Shown piece by piece: positions 19,894-28,718 of a stretch of DNA of 64,000 nt. Position 1 is the stretch's first letter. Each line of letters begins with the position of its first letter. Origin of the DNA: Crossiella sp. S99.2 (GTDB lineage Bacteria; Actinomycetota; Actinomycetes; Mycobacteriales; Pseudonocardiaceae); NCBI RefSeq assembly GCF_023094165.1, contig NZ_JALMDK010000001.1, positions 248,001-312,000 of the forward strand. The letters run 5' to 3'. The notes below the pieces were generated by a model. It ran no database searches, was not told the DNA's origin, and worked only from the letters and a program-made list of their open reading frames with translations. A program made the position numbers and the translations under genes.

Positions 19894-20544
19894 GTGTTCG
19901 TCGACGAACCGGGCCCGACCGAATGGGGCGCCGAGCAGGTCGGGGTGGGTCCGTGGGCGGGTCCGGCCCCGGATGATCCGCGGTTGGACCCCGACCTGCT
20001 CGCCGAGGGCGACCGCCGCAACGTGGTGGACGCCTACCGGTACTGGCGGCGGGAGGCGATCGTGGCCGACCTGGACACCCGGCGGCACGGCTTCCACGTG
20101 GCCATCGAGAACTTCCAGCACGACCACAACATCGGCACCGTGGTGCGCACCGCCAACGCCTTCGCCGCCCGCGCGGTGCACATCGTCGGGCGCAAACGAT
20201 GGAACCGGCGCGGCGCCATGGTCACCGACCGGTACCAGCACGTGCACCACCACGAGGACATCGCCGCGCTGGCGGCGCACGCCCGTGAACAGGGCCTGGT
20301 GGTGGTCGGGGTGGACAACACCCCGGGCGCGGCCCGGCTGGAGACGGTGACCCTGCCCAGGGACTGCGTGCTGCTGTTCGGCCAGGAGGGGCCGGGGCTC
20401 ACCCCGGCGGCGGCGCAGGCGGCCGAGCTGACCGTGTCGATCGCGCAGTTCGGCTCCACCCGCTCGATCAACGCGGGAGTGGCCGCCGGCATCGTCATGC
20501 ACGCCTGGGTGCGGGCGCACGCGGATCTGGACACGGCCTGGTGA
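19894..20544 (+). CDS. SpoU-family RNA 2'-O-methyltransferase
   Basis: A 216-residue SPOUT enzyme. Motif 1 NFQHDHNIGTVVRTANAFAA, motif 2 CVLLFGQEGPGLTP and motif 3 VSIAQFGSTRSINAGVAAGIVMHAW are all intact, giving the trefoil-knot SAM site. It would methylate a ribose 2'-OH on tRNA or rRNA; the target is not predictable here. It follows pyrE by five bases and likely shares its transcript. Confidence 0.92.
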   Translation: MFVDEPGPTEWGAEQVGVGPWAGPAPDDPRLDPDLLAEGDRRNVVDAYRYWRREAIVADLDTRRHGFHVAIENFQHDHNIGTVVRTANAFAARAVHIVGRKRWNRRGAMVTDRYQHVHHHEDIAALAAHAREQGLVVVGVDNTPGAARLETVTLPRDCVLLFGQEGPGLTPAAAQAAELTVSIAQFGSTRSINAGVAAGIVMHAWVRAHADLDTAW

Positions 20545-20607
20545 GATTCCCGGTGCGTCGGGTGGCGGTTGCGCCGATCCATCCCCGGCGAACCGGACCA
20601 TGGGCGG

Positions 20608-21762
20608 ATGAGTGGCAGGCGGAGCGGCCGGGGCGATGACCGGCCCGAGCTGTGGGCGGCGCGGGCGGCGGTGGCCGAACGCGCGGTCTGCGCCCGCCAG
20701 CTGCGCCGCGGCCTGCTGACCGGCCGCCTGCGCGAACTCGACGTCTGGCCGGCGAGCCGGTTGCGGCCGCCGCAGCGCTCGCCGTGGCGGGCCACCCTGC
20801 TGGACTGCGCGGTGGACGCCTGGCTGCGCGCGCCGACCGCCGACCGGCAGGCCCGGCTGACCGGCCTGATCCGCGGGCTGCGGGCACGGCCGAAACAGCT
20901 GGGCAACGCCGAACTGGCCGCGCTCGCGCTGGCCCTGCACCGCGCGCACAGCCGGGCCGCCGCACCCGCCCGGCCCGCGCTGGCCCGGCTGGCCGTGCGC
21001 AGGCTGCGGGAGAGCTGGAGCGATCACGCCGGCGGCGGCCTGTGGTCGGACGAACCGGCCGGGCGCAAGGGCGCGCTCGCCAACGGCGCGGCCGCGCTGC
21101 TGTTCGCCCAGCTGGCCACCGAGGGCGGCGAAAAGGCCGATCTGCACCGCGCCCGGTCCACAGTGGACTGGATGCTGCAGCACCTGCTCGACGACGGTCT
21201 GGTGGTCACCGGCCTGAGCGTGGCCCCGGACGGCGGTCCCGGCGCACTGGACCGGGCGATCTCGGTGACCGGCAACGCCTACGTGCTCGGCGCCTGCGCC
21301 CGGCTGGCGGTCAGCACCGGCGAACGCGGCTGGCCGGAGGCCACCGCCGGGCTGGTCACCGCGGTGGCCGAGAAGCTGGCCGACGCCGACGACGTGCTGC
21401 ATGGTCACGAACCCGGTCCGGCGCTGGGCATCCTGTCCCGCAACCTGGCCTCGGCCGCGCTGGCCCTGCGCGACGACCCGGCGGCGGTGCTGGCCGCGCG
21501 GGTGGTCTTCGCCTCGGCCGAGGCGGCCTGGCGGAACCGGGCGGTGGCCAGGGGCGGCCCGCTGTTCGGTCCGGAGTGGACGGTCCCGGCCATCTCACCC
21601 ACTGAACGCCCGGTCGCCGGGGAGGCCCCCGCGCCGGGGCCGCGCGCCGAGCGGGAGCTGTCCGTGCAGCTCGCGGGCTGGCTGGCGCTGGAGTCCGCGG
21701 CCCTGCTGGAGCGGGCCGGCTTCGACGACCGCGGCTCGGCCCGCCGCCCCCGCACCCTCTAA
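20608..21762 (+). CDS. GH76-like (alpha/alpha barrel) protein
   Basis: 384 residues. Segments such as [36 protein letters not shown] and [13 protein letters not shown] resemble the alpha-1,6-mannanase (GH76) pattern of paired helices, but without a signal peptide, so it would be cytoplasmic. The catalytic Asp pair of GH76 cannot be placed with certainty; DD occurs in LLDDGLV and in DADDVLHG. I chose ATG 20608 over 20569, as GGGCGG lies just before it. It precedes purD by 11 bp. The family call is tentative. Confidence 0.5.
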   Translation: MSGRRSGRGDDRPELWAARAAVAERAVCARQLRRGLLTGRLRELDVWPASRLRPPQRSPWRATLLDCAVDAWLRAPTADRQARLTGLIRGLRARPKQLGNAELAALALALHRAHSRAAAPARPALARLAVRRLRESWSDHAGGGLWSDEPAGRKGALANGAAALLFAQLATEGGEKADLHRARSTVDWMLQHLLDDGLVVTGLSVAPDGGPGALDRAISVTGNAYVLGACARLAVSTGERGWPEATAGLVTAVAEKLADADDVLHGHEPGPALGILSRNLASAALALRDDPAAVLAARVVFASAEAAWRNRAVARGGPLFGPEWTVPAISPTERPVAGEAPAPGPRAERELSVQLAGWLALESAALLERAGFDDRGSARRPRTL

Positions 21763-21773
21763 ACTGCCGCTCC

Positions 21774-23021
21774 GTGCGCGTCCTGGTGATTGGTTCCGGT
21801 GCCCGAGAGCACGCCCTGCTGCTTGGCCTGTCCCGTGATCCCGGGGTGACCGCGCTGGCCTGCGCTCCCGGCAACGCGGGCACCGCCGCGGTCGCGGAGA
21901 ACTACGGCGTGGAGGCGACCAGCCCGGCCGCGGTCACCGCGCTGGCCGCGGAGTGGAAGGCCGACCTGGTCGTGGTCGGTCCGGAGGCCCCGCTGGTGGC
22001 CGGGGTGGCCGACGCGGTGCGCGCTTCGGGCATCCCCTGCTTCGGACCGTCGAAGGAAGCCGCCCGGATCGAGGGCTCCAAGGCCTTCGCCAAGGAGATC
22101 ATGGCCGCGGCGGGCGTGCCGACCGCGCACAGCGAGATCGTGGACAACCCGGCCCGGCTGGACGCCGCGCTGGCCCGATTCGGCCCGACCTGGGTGGTCA
22201 AGGACGACGGGCTGGCCGCGGGCAAGGGCGTGGTGGTCACCAGGGATCTGGACGCGGCCCGCGCGCACGCGATGAAGCTGCTCGACGGCGGCCACCCGGT
22301 GCTGCTGGAGTCCTTCCTGGACGGTCCCGAGGTGTCGCTGTTCTGCCTCACCGACGGCCGCACCGTGCGCGCATTGCTGCCCGCCCAGGACTTCAAGCGG
22401 GTCGGCGACAACGACAGCGGCCCGAACACCGGCGGCATGGGCGCCTACGCCCCGCTGCCCTGGGCCGCCCCCGACCTGGTCGAGACCATCGTGACCACGG
22501 TGGCCCAGCCGGTAGTGGACGAGCTGGCCAAGCGCGGCACCCCGTTCCAGGGCGTGCTCTACGCGGGCCTGGCGGTCACCGCCGAGGGCCCGTCGGTGAT
22601 CGAGTTCAACTGCCGGTTCGGCGACCCGGAGACCCAGGCCGTGCTGGCCCTGCTGCGCACCCCGCTGGCCGGCCTGCTGCTCGCGGTGGCCGAGGGTCGG
22701 CTGGACGAGCAGGCCGAGCTGGACTGGGCCGAGGGCGCCGCGGTCACCGTGGTGGTCGCGGCCGAGGGCTACCCGAGCCTGCCGCGCACCGGCGACGTGA
22801 TCACCGGCGCGGACGCCGAGGGCGTGCTGCACGCCGGCACCCGGCGCCGGGACGACGGCGCGGTGGTCTCCGCGGGCGGCCGGGTGCTGTCCGTGGTCGG
22901 CACCGGGGACGATCTGGACGCCGCGCGCGCCGAGGCGTACCGGCGGGTGGCCGGGGTACACCTCACCGGTTCACACCACCGAACGGACATTGCCCTGAAG
23001 GCAGCCCAGGCAGCCCGCTGA
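21774..23021 (+). CDS. purD: Phosphoribosylamine-glycine ligase (GAR synthetase)
   Basis: Second step of purine synthesis: joins glycine to phosphoribosylamine with ATP. The 415-residue ATP-grasp enzyme starts [16 protein letters not shown], has [19 protein letters not shown], the P-loop-like [25 protein letters not shown] and [12 protein letters not shown]. It begins with GTG eight bases after TAAACT, so it may be nearly leaderless. It stands apart from, but in the same direction as, purB, purC and purSQL further on, the order seen in mycobacteria. Confidence 0.96.
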   Translation: MRVLVIGSGAREHALLLGLSRDPGVTALACAPGNAGTAAVAENYGVEATSPAAVTALAAEWKADLVVVGPEAPLVAGVADAVRASGIPCFGPSKEAARIEGSKAFAKEIMAAAGVPTAHSEIVDNPARLDAALARFGPTWVVKDDGLAAGKGVVVTRDLDAARAHAMKLLDGGHPVLLESFLDGPEVSLFCLTDGRTVRALLPAQDFKRVGDNDSGPNTGGMGAYAPLPWAAPDLVETIVTTVAQPVVDELAKRGTPFQGVLYAGLAVTAEGPSVIEFNCRFGDPETQAVLALLRTPLAGLLLAVAEGRLDEQAELDWAEGAAVTVVVAAEGYPSLPRTGDVITGADAEGVLHAGTRRRDDGAVVSAGGRVLSVVGTGDDLDAARAEAYRRVAGVHLTGSHHRTDIALKAAQAAR

Positions 23022-23026
23022 CGTCC

Positions 23027-23032
23027 TACCCT
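23027..23032 (+). promoter_or_regulatory. -10 box of leaderless ESX-substrate pair
   Basis: TACCCT lies seven bases before the GTG at 23040; no ribosome-binding site is present, pointing to leaderless translation of the type VII substrate pair. Confidence 0.5.
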
Positions 23033-23039
23033 CCCCAGT

Positions 23040-23342
23040 GTGGGGATGGTCAAGTTCAACCGGGAGGCGCTGGAAGGCTGCCGCACCACGGTGGCCGGCC
23101 AGGCCGGTCAGTTCGGCGCGGTCGGGGACGGCTTCCCCAAGGCGGCGAGCAACGCGGCCATGTTCGGCAAACTCGCCGACTCCGGCGCGTTCGCCCAGGC
23201 CCTGGACGCCCTGGACAAGTCGATGAACGAGGACTTCAACGCGGCCGAGGTGCTGCTCGGCAAGATCGACCGGGCACTGGACGCGGTGCAGCGCACGGTG
23301 GCCGACACCGAGCGCGCCAACGCCGACGGGGTGCGCCGGTGA
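23040..23342 (+). CDS. Small helical type VII secretion-like protein
   Basis: 100 residues, predicted all-helical with a central turn (AALGK-type spacing, FGAVGDGFPKAASNAAMFGKL), the size and style of Esx/EspC-like secretion partners, but without a WxG turn. It overlaps the next gene by GTGA and is likely its partner in secretion or its immunity/chaperone. It starts at a GTG seven bases after TACCCT; ATG 23046 is an alternative. Confidence 0.6.
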   Translation: MGMVKFNREALEGCRTTVAGQAGQFGAVGDGFPKAASNAAMFGKLADSGAFAQALDALDKSMNEDFNAAEVLLGKIDRALDAVQRTVADTERANADGVRR

Positions 23343-24457
23343 GCGCCAGGGACGCGGTCGCCGGCCTGCCCGGCGGCCAGGCCCTCGCCGAGATCTGCGA
23401 CAAGGTCAACGGCGATCCGGAGGCCATCCGCGCGGTCGCCACCCGCTGGACCGAGGCCGCGGGCAAGGCGGGCGAGTGCGCTGGCGCGGTGCGCACATCG
23501 GTGGCCGGACTGGACGCCGCCTGGCAGGGCAGCTCCGCGGACGGCTTCGTTGGCTACATGGGCAAGTTCGACACCGCCGCCACCGCCGCGCAGACCACCC
23601 TCACCCAGGCCGCCGGCGACCTCCGGGCCGCCGCGGACGCCCTCTCCGGCGCCGAGCAGTCGGTGAACACCATCTGCGAGAACCTGCTCAGCCGGGTGCG
23701 CACCTTCAAACAGCAGAACCGGAACCAGCCCGAGGAGGACGTGCGGCCGGTGATCGAGGGCTTCGTCAAGGAGGCCATCGCCGACGCCCAGCCCAAGGTC
23801 ACCGAGGCCGAAACCGCCCTGCGCGGCGCACTCGGCGCCCTGCGCGGCCGGTCCGCCGAACCCAAGTTCGCCAAGCTCGACGCCCCCGACGGCCAGCCCT
23901 TCGCGCCCGCACCGGGCAAGAAGGTGGACTGGCAGCCCAGCCCCGAGCCGAAGAAGGAGGAACGACCGGCCGAACGACCGCGGGAAAGCGGCGGCGGGTC
24001 CGGCTCCAGCGGCGGTGGCGGTGGCGGTACCGGCGGAGGCGGCGGTGGCGGGCTGGGTCCCAGCGGCGGACCACCGCCCGGCGGCGGACCCGCGCCACAG
24101 GGGCAGGTGGCCGAGTGGATCAACCAGGCCATCGAGATCCTCAAGGCCCAGGGCTACCCGGTGGACAAGATGAACCCCAACGACATCTGGATGATCATCC
24201 AGAAGGAGTCCGGCGGCAACCCGCAGGCGATCAACAACTGGGACTCCAACGCGGCCAAGGGCACCCCGTCCAAGGGCCTCATGCAGACCATCGACCCCAC
24301 CTTCGACCGCTGGTCAGTGCCAGGGCACAAGGACATCTGGAACCCGGTGGACAACATCATCGCCGGCATCCGGTACTCGGTGGAGCGCTACGGCTCGGTG
24401 TCCAACGTGCCGGGTGTGGTGGGAGTCAAGACCGGATCGGGTTACCGCGGCTACTGA
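23339..24457 (+). CDS. WXG100-lytic transglycosylase fusion (type VII substrate)
   Basis: 372 residues in three parts: an N-terminal WXG100-like helical hairpin (to ~110) with the turn AAWQGSSADGF; a linker with a long Gly-rich run (about 215-245); and a C-terminal lysozyme-like SLT domain (about 255-372) with the catalytic-Glu segment IIQKESGGNPQAINNWD, then SKGLMQTIDPTF and VDNIIAGIRYSVERYG. This is an Esx-secreted peptidoglycan hydrolase arrangement. No Sec signal peptide is present, fitting ESX export. It may remodel the wall for the secretion apparatus or act on competitors; neither can be told from the sequence. Confidence 0.8.
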   Translation: MSARDAVAGLPGGQALAEICDKVNGDPEAIRAVATRWTEAAGKAGECAGAVRTSVAGLDAAWQGSSADGFVGYMGKFDTAATAAQTTLTQAAGDLRAAADALSGAEQSVNTICENLLSRVRTFKQQNRNQPEEDVRPVIEGFVKEAIADAQPKVTEAETALRGALGALRGRSAEPKFAKLDAPDGQPFAPAPGKKVDWQPSPEPKKEERPAERPRESGGGSGSSGGGGGGTGGGGGGGLGPSGGPPPGGGPAPQGQVAEWINQAIEILKAQGYPVDKMNPNDIWMIIQKESGGNPQAINNWDSNAAKGTPSKGLMQTIDPTFDRWSVPGHKDIWNPVDNIIAGIRYSVERYGSVSNVPGVVGVKTGSGYRGY

Positions 24458-24465
24458 GCGCTGTT

Positions 24466-24471
24466 TAGGCT
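24466..24471 (+). promoter_or_regulatory. -10 box of leaderless aminotransferase gene
   Basis: TAGGCT ends six bases before the ATG at 24478, consistent with transcription starting on the initiation codon. Confidence 0.55.
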
Positions 24472-24477
24472 GCGGCC

Positions 24478-25653
24478 ATGGCCCAGCCGACCTCGCTGTT
24501 CTCCGTCGCCGCCCGTGCCGACATCCCGCCGTTCCACGTCATGGACGTGGTCTCCGCGGCGGCCAAGCGGCAACGCGAACGCGGTGACGTGCTCTCCCTC
24601 GCCGCCGGGCAGCCGTCCAGTCCCGCGCCCGCGCCGGTGCGCGCGGCCGCGGCCGAGGCGCTGGCCAAACAGACCCTGGGCTACACCGAGCAGCTCGGCA
24701 TCCTGGAGCTGCGCAGTGCCATCGCCGGGCACTACGGGCGCACCTACGACCTGGACGTCAGCCCGGAGGACGTGGTGGTCACCACCGGGTCCTCCGGCGG
24801 ATTCCTGCTGGCCTTCCTGGCCGCCTTCGATCCTGGCGACCGGGTCGCGCTGACCAGGCCCGGGTATCCGGCCTACCGCAACATCCTGCGGGCGCTGGGC
24901 TGCGAGGTGGTCGAGCTGCCGTGCGAGCACGAGACCCGGTTCCAGCCCACCGTGGAGCTGCTGGAATCCCTCGACCAGCCGATCAAGGGGCTGATCGTGG
25001 CCAGTCCGGCCAACCCCACCGGCACCGGGCTGGACCCGGCCGAGCTGGCCCGGATCGCGGCGTGGTGCGCGGCCAACGGGGTGCGGCTGGTCAGCGACGA
25101 GATCTACCACGGCATCAGCTACGGCCAGCCGCTCGGCTGCGCCTGGCAGACCTCGCGCGAAGCGATCGTGGCCAACAGCTTCTCCAAGTACTTCGCGATG
25201 ACCGGCTGGCGGCTGGGCTGGCTGCTGCTGCCCGCCGGACTGCGCCGCGCGGTGGACTGCCTGACCGGCAACTTCACCCTCTGCCCGCCCGCGCTGTCCC
25301 AGTACGCCGCGGTGGCCGCCTTCACCCAGGAGTCCTACGCCGAGGCGGACGCGCACGTGCTGCGCTACCGCACCAACCGGGACCTGCTGCTCTCCGGCCT
25401 GGCCGGGCTGGGCATCGACCGGGTGGCCCCGGCCGACGGCGCCTTCTACGTCTACGCCGACATCGGCCACCTCACCGAGGACTCGATGGGCTTCTGCCGG
25501 AAACTGCTGGCCGACACCGGTGTCGCGGTGGTGCCGGGCATCGACTTCGACCCGGTGCACGGCAACCGGTTCGTCCGGCTCTCCTTCGCCTCGGCCACCG
25601 CGACCATCACCGAGGCCGTGGCGCGCATCGGGAGCTGGCTGCCCACGCTGTGA
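24478..25653 (+). CDS. Pyridoxal-phosphate aminotransferase (class I/II)
   Basis: 391 residues of fold-type I. The Schiff-base Lys is K237 in NSFSKYFAMTGWRLGW; other marks are TTGSSGGFLLAF, SPANPTGTG, and VSDEIYHG. The C-terminal arginine that holds the substrate carboxylate lies in GNRFVRLSFA. It resembles aspartate/aromatic aminotransferases of subgroup I-gamma. The amino donor is not determined by sequence. It lies 20 bp after the transglycosylase gene but has its own -10 box. Confidence 0.92.
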   Translation: MAQPTSLFSVAARADIPPFHVMDVVSAAAKRQRERGDVLSLAAGQPSSPAPAPVRAAAAEALAKQTLGYTEQLGILELRSAIAGHYGRTYDLDVSPEDVVVTTGSSGGFLLAFLAAFDPGDRVALTRPGYPAYRNILRALGCEVVELPCEHETRFQPTVELLESLDQPIKGLIVASPANPTGTGLDPAELARIAAWCAANGVRLVSDEIYHGISYGQPLGCAWQTSREAIVANSFSKYFAMTGWRLGWLLLPAGLRRAVDCLTGNFTLCPPALSQYAAVAAFTQESYAEADAHVLRYRTNRDLLLSGLAGLGIDRVAPADGAFYVYADIGHLTEDSMGFCRKLLADTGVAVVPGIDFDPVHGNRFVRLSFASATATITEAVARIGSWLPTL

Positions 25654-25754
25654 CCCGGGGCATAGCCGATACCCGACCAACGGGGCGGCAGCCGCGGAAA
25701 ACCCGCGCCTAGCGTCGGGGCGTCCTTCCCTCACCGTCCAGAAAGGACGAACGG

Positions 25755-26144
25755 ATGCGCGCCTCGACCTTCCTCCGCCGCCTGGCCGCCACCGCCGTGG
25801 TCACCGTGGTCGCCGGCCTCGGCCTGTCCGCCCCGGCCAGCGCCGAGCCCGTCATGACCCTCTCCGGCGCTGAACTCGCCGTCGCCCAGCAGGGGCTGCG
25901 GCACCAGTTCACCAAGGAGGAGACCAAGTTCCTCTACGACGCGGCCAAGACCGGCGGCGAAACCCTGGTCTCACTGGGGTGCAGCGTGATCGTGCCCGCC
26001 CCGGCCAACGCGCTGTGCGGGCCGGTGGCCAAGTTCGTGGTGACCCTGGTCGCCTCGCCGTTCAACCCCAACGGCCGCTGTCTCGCGCTGTGGGCCGATC
26101 TCCAGGAGTTCCCGCCGATCGGCGCTAAGTACAACGACTGCTGA
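25755..26144 (+). CDS. Small secreted protein of unknown function
   Basis: 129 residues with a Sec signal peptide (hydrophobic stretch ~10-27, cleavage after PASA). The mature part is about 100 residues with four Cys (CSVIVPAPANALCGPVAKF, GRCLALW, NDC), so two disulfides are likely. AAGGACG precedes the ATG, and TAGCGT at 25710-25715 may be its -10. I do not recognise a family. Confidence 0.75.
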   Translation: MRASTFLRRLAATAVVTVVAGLGLSAPASAEPVMTLSGAELAVAQQGLRHQFTKEETKFLYDAAKTGGETLVSLGCSVIVPAPANALCGPVAKFVVTLVASPFNPNGRCLALWADLQEFPPIGAKYNDC

Positions 26145-26663
26145 TCAGCCGGATTCGGTGCCGGTGCCGCGCACTCCCGCCGACGGCCAGCCGCAACCGC
26201 CCTCGCGGTCCGAGCGCAGTTTGACCGACAGGTGCGACATGACATCGCCCAGCGCGTCGATCTGCCCCGGGGTGAGCTGGTCGATCAGCGCGGCCCGCAC
26301 CGTCTCCACATGGCTGGGCGCGAAGCTCTCCAGCGCGGCGTATCCCTCCGGCGTGAGCACCGCGAAGTACCCGCGGGCGTCATCCGGCACCGCCTCCCGG
26401 CGCACCCAGCCGCGCTGCTGCAACCGGTCGATGACATGGGTGAGCCGCGGCCTGGCGGCCACCACCTGCGCCGCCAGGTCCGCCAGCCTGATCCGCCGCT
26501 GTGGGGTCGCGGACAACCGCACCAGCACCTCGTACTCGAAGTGCGTGATGCCGTGGTCCCGGCGCAGCTGCTGGGCCACCCGCTCCTCCACCAGGCGGCT
26601 GGCGTCCAGGAAGTGGACCCAGGCGCGCATCTGGGCTTCGCTCAGCCAGCGTGGTTCGCTCAC
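26145..26663 (-). CDS. MarR-family transcriptional regulator
   Basis: 172 residues. HTH at RLADLAAQVVAARPRLTHVIDRLQQRGW and the wing VPDDARGYFAVLTPEG; N- and C-terminal helices for dimerisation. The C-terminal ~20 residues are Gly-rich. It is divergent from a small membrane-protein gene across 86 bp, where TGGC-N7-GCCA (26665-26679) may be its operator. Confidence 0.88.
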   Translation of the reverse strand: MSEPRWLSEAQMRAWVHFLDASRLVEERVAQQLRRDHGITHFEYEVLVRLSATPQRRIRLADLAAQVVAARPRLTHVIDRLQQRGWVRREAVPDDARGYFAVLTPEGYAALESFAPSHVETVRAALIDQLTPGQIDALGDVMSHLSVKLRSDREGGCGWPSAGVRGTGTESG

Positions 26664-26749
26664 CTGGCCATTATTGCCAACGGGCCGGATGGAACTCCGC
26701 TGGCCGCTCGATCGTTCATCGACCGAGAGGTTCGCGAGGGGAGAGCGTT

Positions 26750-26911
26750 ATGTTGATGATCATCGGGATCCTGCTGGTCGGCTGGATCGCCCTGTCCGTG
26801 ATCGGGTTCCTGGTCAAGGGACTGTTCTGGCTGGCCATCGTGGGTGGTGTGATCTTCGTCGGGGCCACCGCGGTGACCTGGGTCAAGAAGCAGAACCGCC
26901 AGATCCACTGA
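26750..26911 (+). CDS. Small membrane protein (53 aa)
   Basis: Almost entirely two closely spaced hydrophobic helices (MIIGILLVGWIALSVIGFLV and LFWLAIVGGVIFVGATAVTW) with a basic tail VKKQNRQIH. I chose ATG 26750 because GAGGGGAG lies six bases upstream; a longer frame from 26651 has no such site. Its 3' end overlaps the convergent HAD gene by 29 bp. Small actinomycete proteins of this kind are often hydrophobic stress-related peptides; function unknown. Confidence 0.75.
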   Translation: MLMIIGILLVGWIALSVIGFLVKGLFWLAIVGGVIFVGATAVTWVKKQNRQIH

Positions 26912-27494
26912 GTTTCCCGGCCAGGTAGGCGCGGGCGTCCGCCGCCCCGGCCCACAGCCTGGCGTCCAGCCCCGCGGCCAGCGCGCCGTCGATGTTGACC
27001 TGGCGGTCGTCGAAGAACACGCACTGCTCCGGCTGGGCATCCAGCCTGCGCACCAGCTCGGCCCAGATCTCGGGGTCGGGCTTGGCGCATTCCAGGTCGC
27101 CGGAGAAGACCAGCGTGCGGAACTTGGCCGACCAGTCCCGCTGCTCCACCGCACGCCCGAAGGCGGCAGGCGCGTTGGACAGCAGTGCCAGCGGCACCCC
27201 GCTCTGGTGCAGCTCGTCGAGCAGCGCCTCGGCTTCCGGCTCGAAGACCAGCCAGCCCTCGCCGTCGGCCTTGGTCAGCGCGACCACGGTCTCCTCGTCC
27301 ACCGCGACCCCGAGCCGGTCGCCCACCGCACGCCAGTACCGCGCATCCGGGCAGCCACGGTCGTATGCCTCCCGCTCGGCCCAGTAGGCGGGCTCGAACT
27401 CCGCCGCGGACACGCCGAGTTGCTGGGCCAGCGCGGGCAGCGCGGCCGTCTTCCGGCTGAGTACCTCGCCGTAGTCGAAAACCACCCAGTACAT
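26883..27494 (-). CDS. HAD-family hydrolase
   Basis: 203 residues of the haloacid dehalogenase superfamily. Motif I is FDYGEV (nucleophile Asp-7), motif II LLSNAP, motif III Lys in CAKPDPEIW, and motif IV VFFDDRQVNIDGA. The small helical cap (residues ~18-85) places it in subfamily IA, near phosphatases acting on small phosphorylated metabolites. Substrate unknown. Convergent with, and overlapping, the small membrane-protein gene. Confidence 0.88.
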   Translation of the reverse strand: MYWVVFDYGEVLSRKTAALPALAQQLGVSAAEFEPAYWAEREAYDRGCPDARYWRAVGDRLGVAVDEETVVALTKADGEGWLVFEPEAEALLDELHQSGVPLALLSNAPAAFGRAVEQRDWSAKFRTLVFSGDLECAKPDPEIWAELVRRLDAQPEQCVFFDDRQVNIDGALAAGLDARLWAGAADARAYLAGKLSGSGGSAS

Positions 27495-27509
27495 GTGTTC
27501 CCTCTCGCC

Positions 27510-28556
27510 TTATCGCGCCGCGGTCTGGTTGCGGAGCACGTCTTCCTTCTCGATCCGGCGCAGGACCTCCACGATCCCGGCCCGGTCCACATCCCGGTGC
27601 GTGACGAACCGGACCTGCCCGGCCATCGGGGTGGCCAGCACGCCCGCGCCGGTCAGCCGCTGCAAGGCCAGGTCCAGGTCCGGCACCCCGGCCAGCAGGA
27701 TGTTGGTCTGCGGCCGCTGCACCCGCCAGCCCTGTTCGGTCAGTCCGTCGGCGAGCAGCTGGGCGTTGGCGTGGTCCTCGGCCAGTTCACTCACCCGCTC
27801 CAGCGCGAGCAGTCCGGCCGCGGCCAGCACACCGCCCTGGCGCACCCCGCCGCCGAGCATCTTGCGCACCCGGCGCGCCTCGTCGACGAACTCCGCCGAC
27901 CCGGCCAGCACCGAACCCACCGGGGCGCCCAGGCCCTTGCTCAGGCAGGACTGCACCGAGTCCGCGCCCACGGTCAGCGCCGCCGGTGGCACCTCCAGGG
28001 CCACCGAGGCGTTCCAGATCCGGGCCCCGTCCAGGTGCACCCGCAGCCCGGTCTGGCGCGCGGTGGCGACCAGGCGGGTGTGCTCCTCGATCGGCACCAC
28101 CGCGCCACCGGCCGCGTTGTGCGTGTTCTCCAGGCACAGCAGCGTGGTGCGCAGCGCGTAGTACGGACCGGCGGCGCCCGCCGCCGCGCGCACGGTCTCC
28201 GGCGCCATCCGGCCGGGTCCCAGCTCGCAGGGCAGTTCGGCCGGCATGCCGCCGGCCAGCCAGGCAGGCGCGCCCAGCTCGTTCTGCAGCACGTGCGCGT
28301 CCTTGGCGGCCAGGAAGCGGTCGCCGCGGCGCAGGTGGATCATCAGCGCGATGATGTTGCCCATGGTGCCGCTGGGCACCCACAGCGCGGCGGCCATGCC
28401 GAGCCGGTCGGCGGCGCGTTCCTCCAGCGCGCGCATCGTCGGGTCGCGGTCCAGGACGTCGTCACCGACCTCGGCGGCGGCCATGGCCGCGCGCATCCGG
28501 TCATCGGGCTTGGTGACGGTGTCCGATCGCAGGTCAATCGGAGCCGAGTAGGTCAC
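27510..28556 (-). CDS. Low-specificity L-threonine aldolase
   Basis: 348 residues of the PLP fold-type I threonine-aldolase family, cleaving L-threonine/allo-threonine to glycine and acetaldehyde. The N-terminus has IDLRSDTVTKPDDRMRAAM, then VPSGTMGNIIALM, LENTHNAAGG, HLDGARIWNASVAL and the PLP-Lys segment SCLSKGLGAPVGS. The frame is open to 28856, but the GTG at 28556 starts right at the conserved N-terminus. Cotranscription with the HAD gene, 16 bp downstream, is likely. Confidence 0.9.
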   Translation of the reverse strand: MTYSAPIDLRSDTVTKPDDRMRAAMAAAEVGDDVLDRDPTMRALEERAADRLGMAAALWVPSGTMGNIIALMIHLRRGDRFLAAKDAHVLQNELGAPAWLAGGMPAELPCELGPGRMAPETVRAAAGAAGPYYALRTTLLCLENTHNAAGGAVVPIEEHTRLVATARQTGLRVHLDGARIWNASVALEVPPAALTVGADSVQSCLSKGLGAPVGSVLAGSAEFVDEARRVRKMLGGGVRQGGVLAAAGLLALERVSELAEDHANAQLLADGLTEQGWRVQRPQTNILLAGVPDLDLALQRLTGAGVLATPMAGQVRFVTHRDVDRAGIVEVLRRIEKEDVLRNQTAAR

Positions 28557-28654
28557 GATACGATCACACCACACTCGCCGCCGCGGATCGAGCGGCGAAT
28601 GCCCAGCTCGCGGGCTCGGGCACGCGGGGGGTGACGTGGATCTCTTCCCGGGAA

Positions 28655-28684
28655 CGTGCAACCGTTGTGCGCAGTTGTTTCGTC
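28655..28684 (+). promoter_or_regulatory. ECF-type promoter of sigma gene 28719
   Basis: CGTGCAACC (28655-28663), then a 17-base gap, then CGTC (28681-28684): a bipartite GCAACC...CGT motif. The same 9-mer CGTGCAACC sits before the related sigma gene at 30721, so both are probably read by a related ECF sigma, perhaps their own product. Confidence 0.55.
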
Positions 28685-28718
28685 CAGTAGGTGCAAGCAG
28701 ACGAGCGGAGAGTTCCGC

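Noticed and set aside
23990..24090. GGC/GGT repeats that might be a DNA satellite
   Set aside because: They encode the Gly-rich linker of the transglycosylase in frame and have imperfect units.
26651..26749. N-terminal extension of the small membrane protein
   Set aside because: No ribosome-binding site before 26651, while ATG 26750 has GAGGGGAG at the right distance; the extension would lie in a promoter region.
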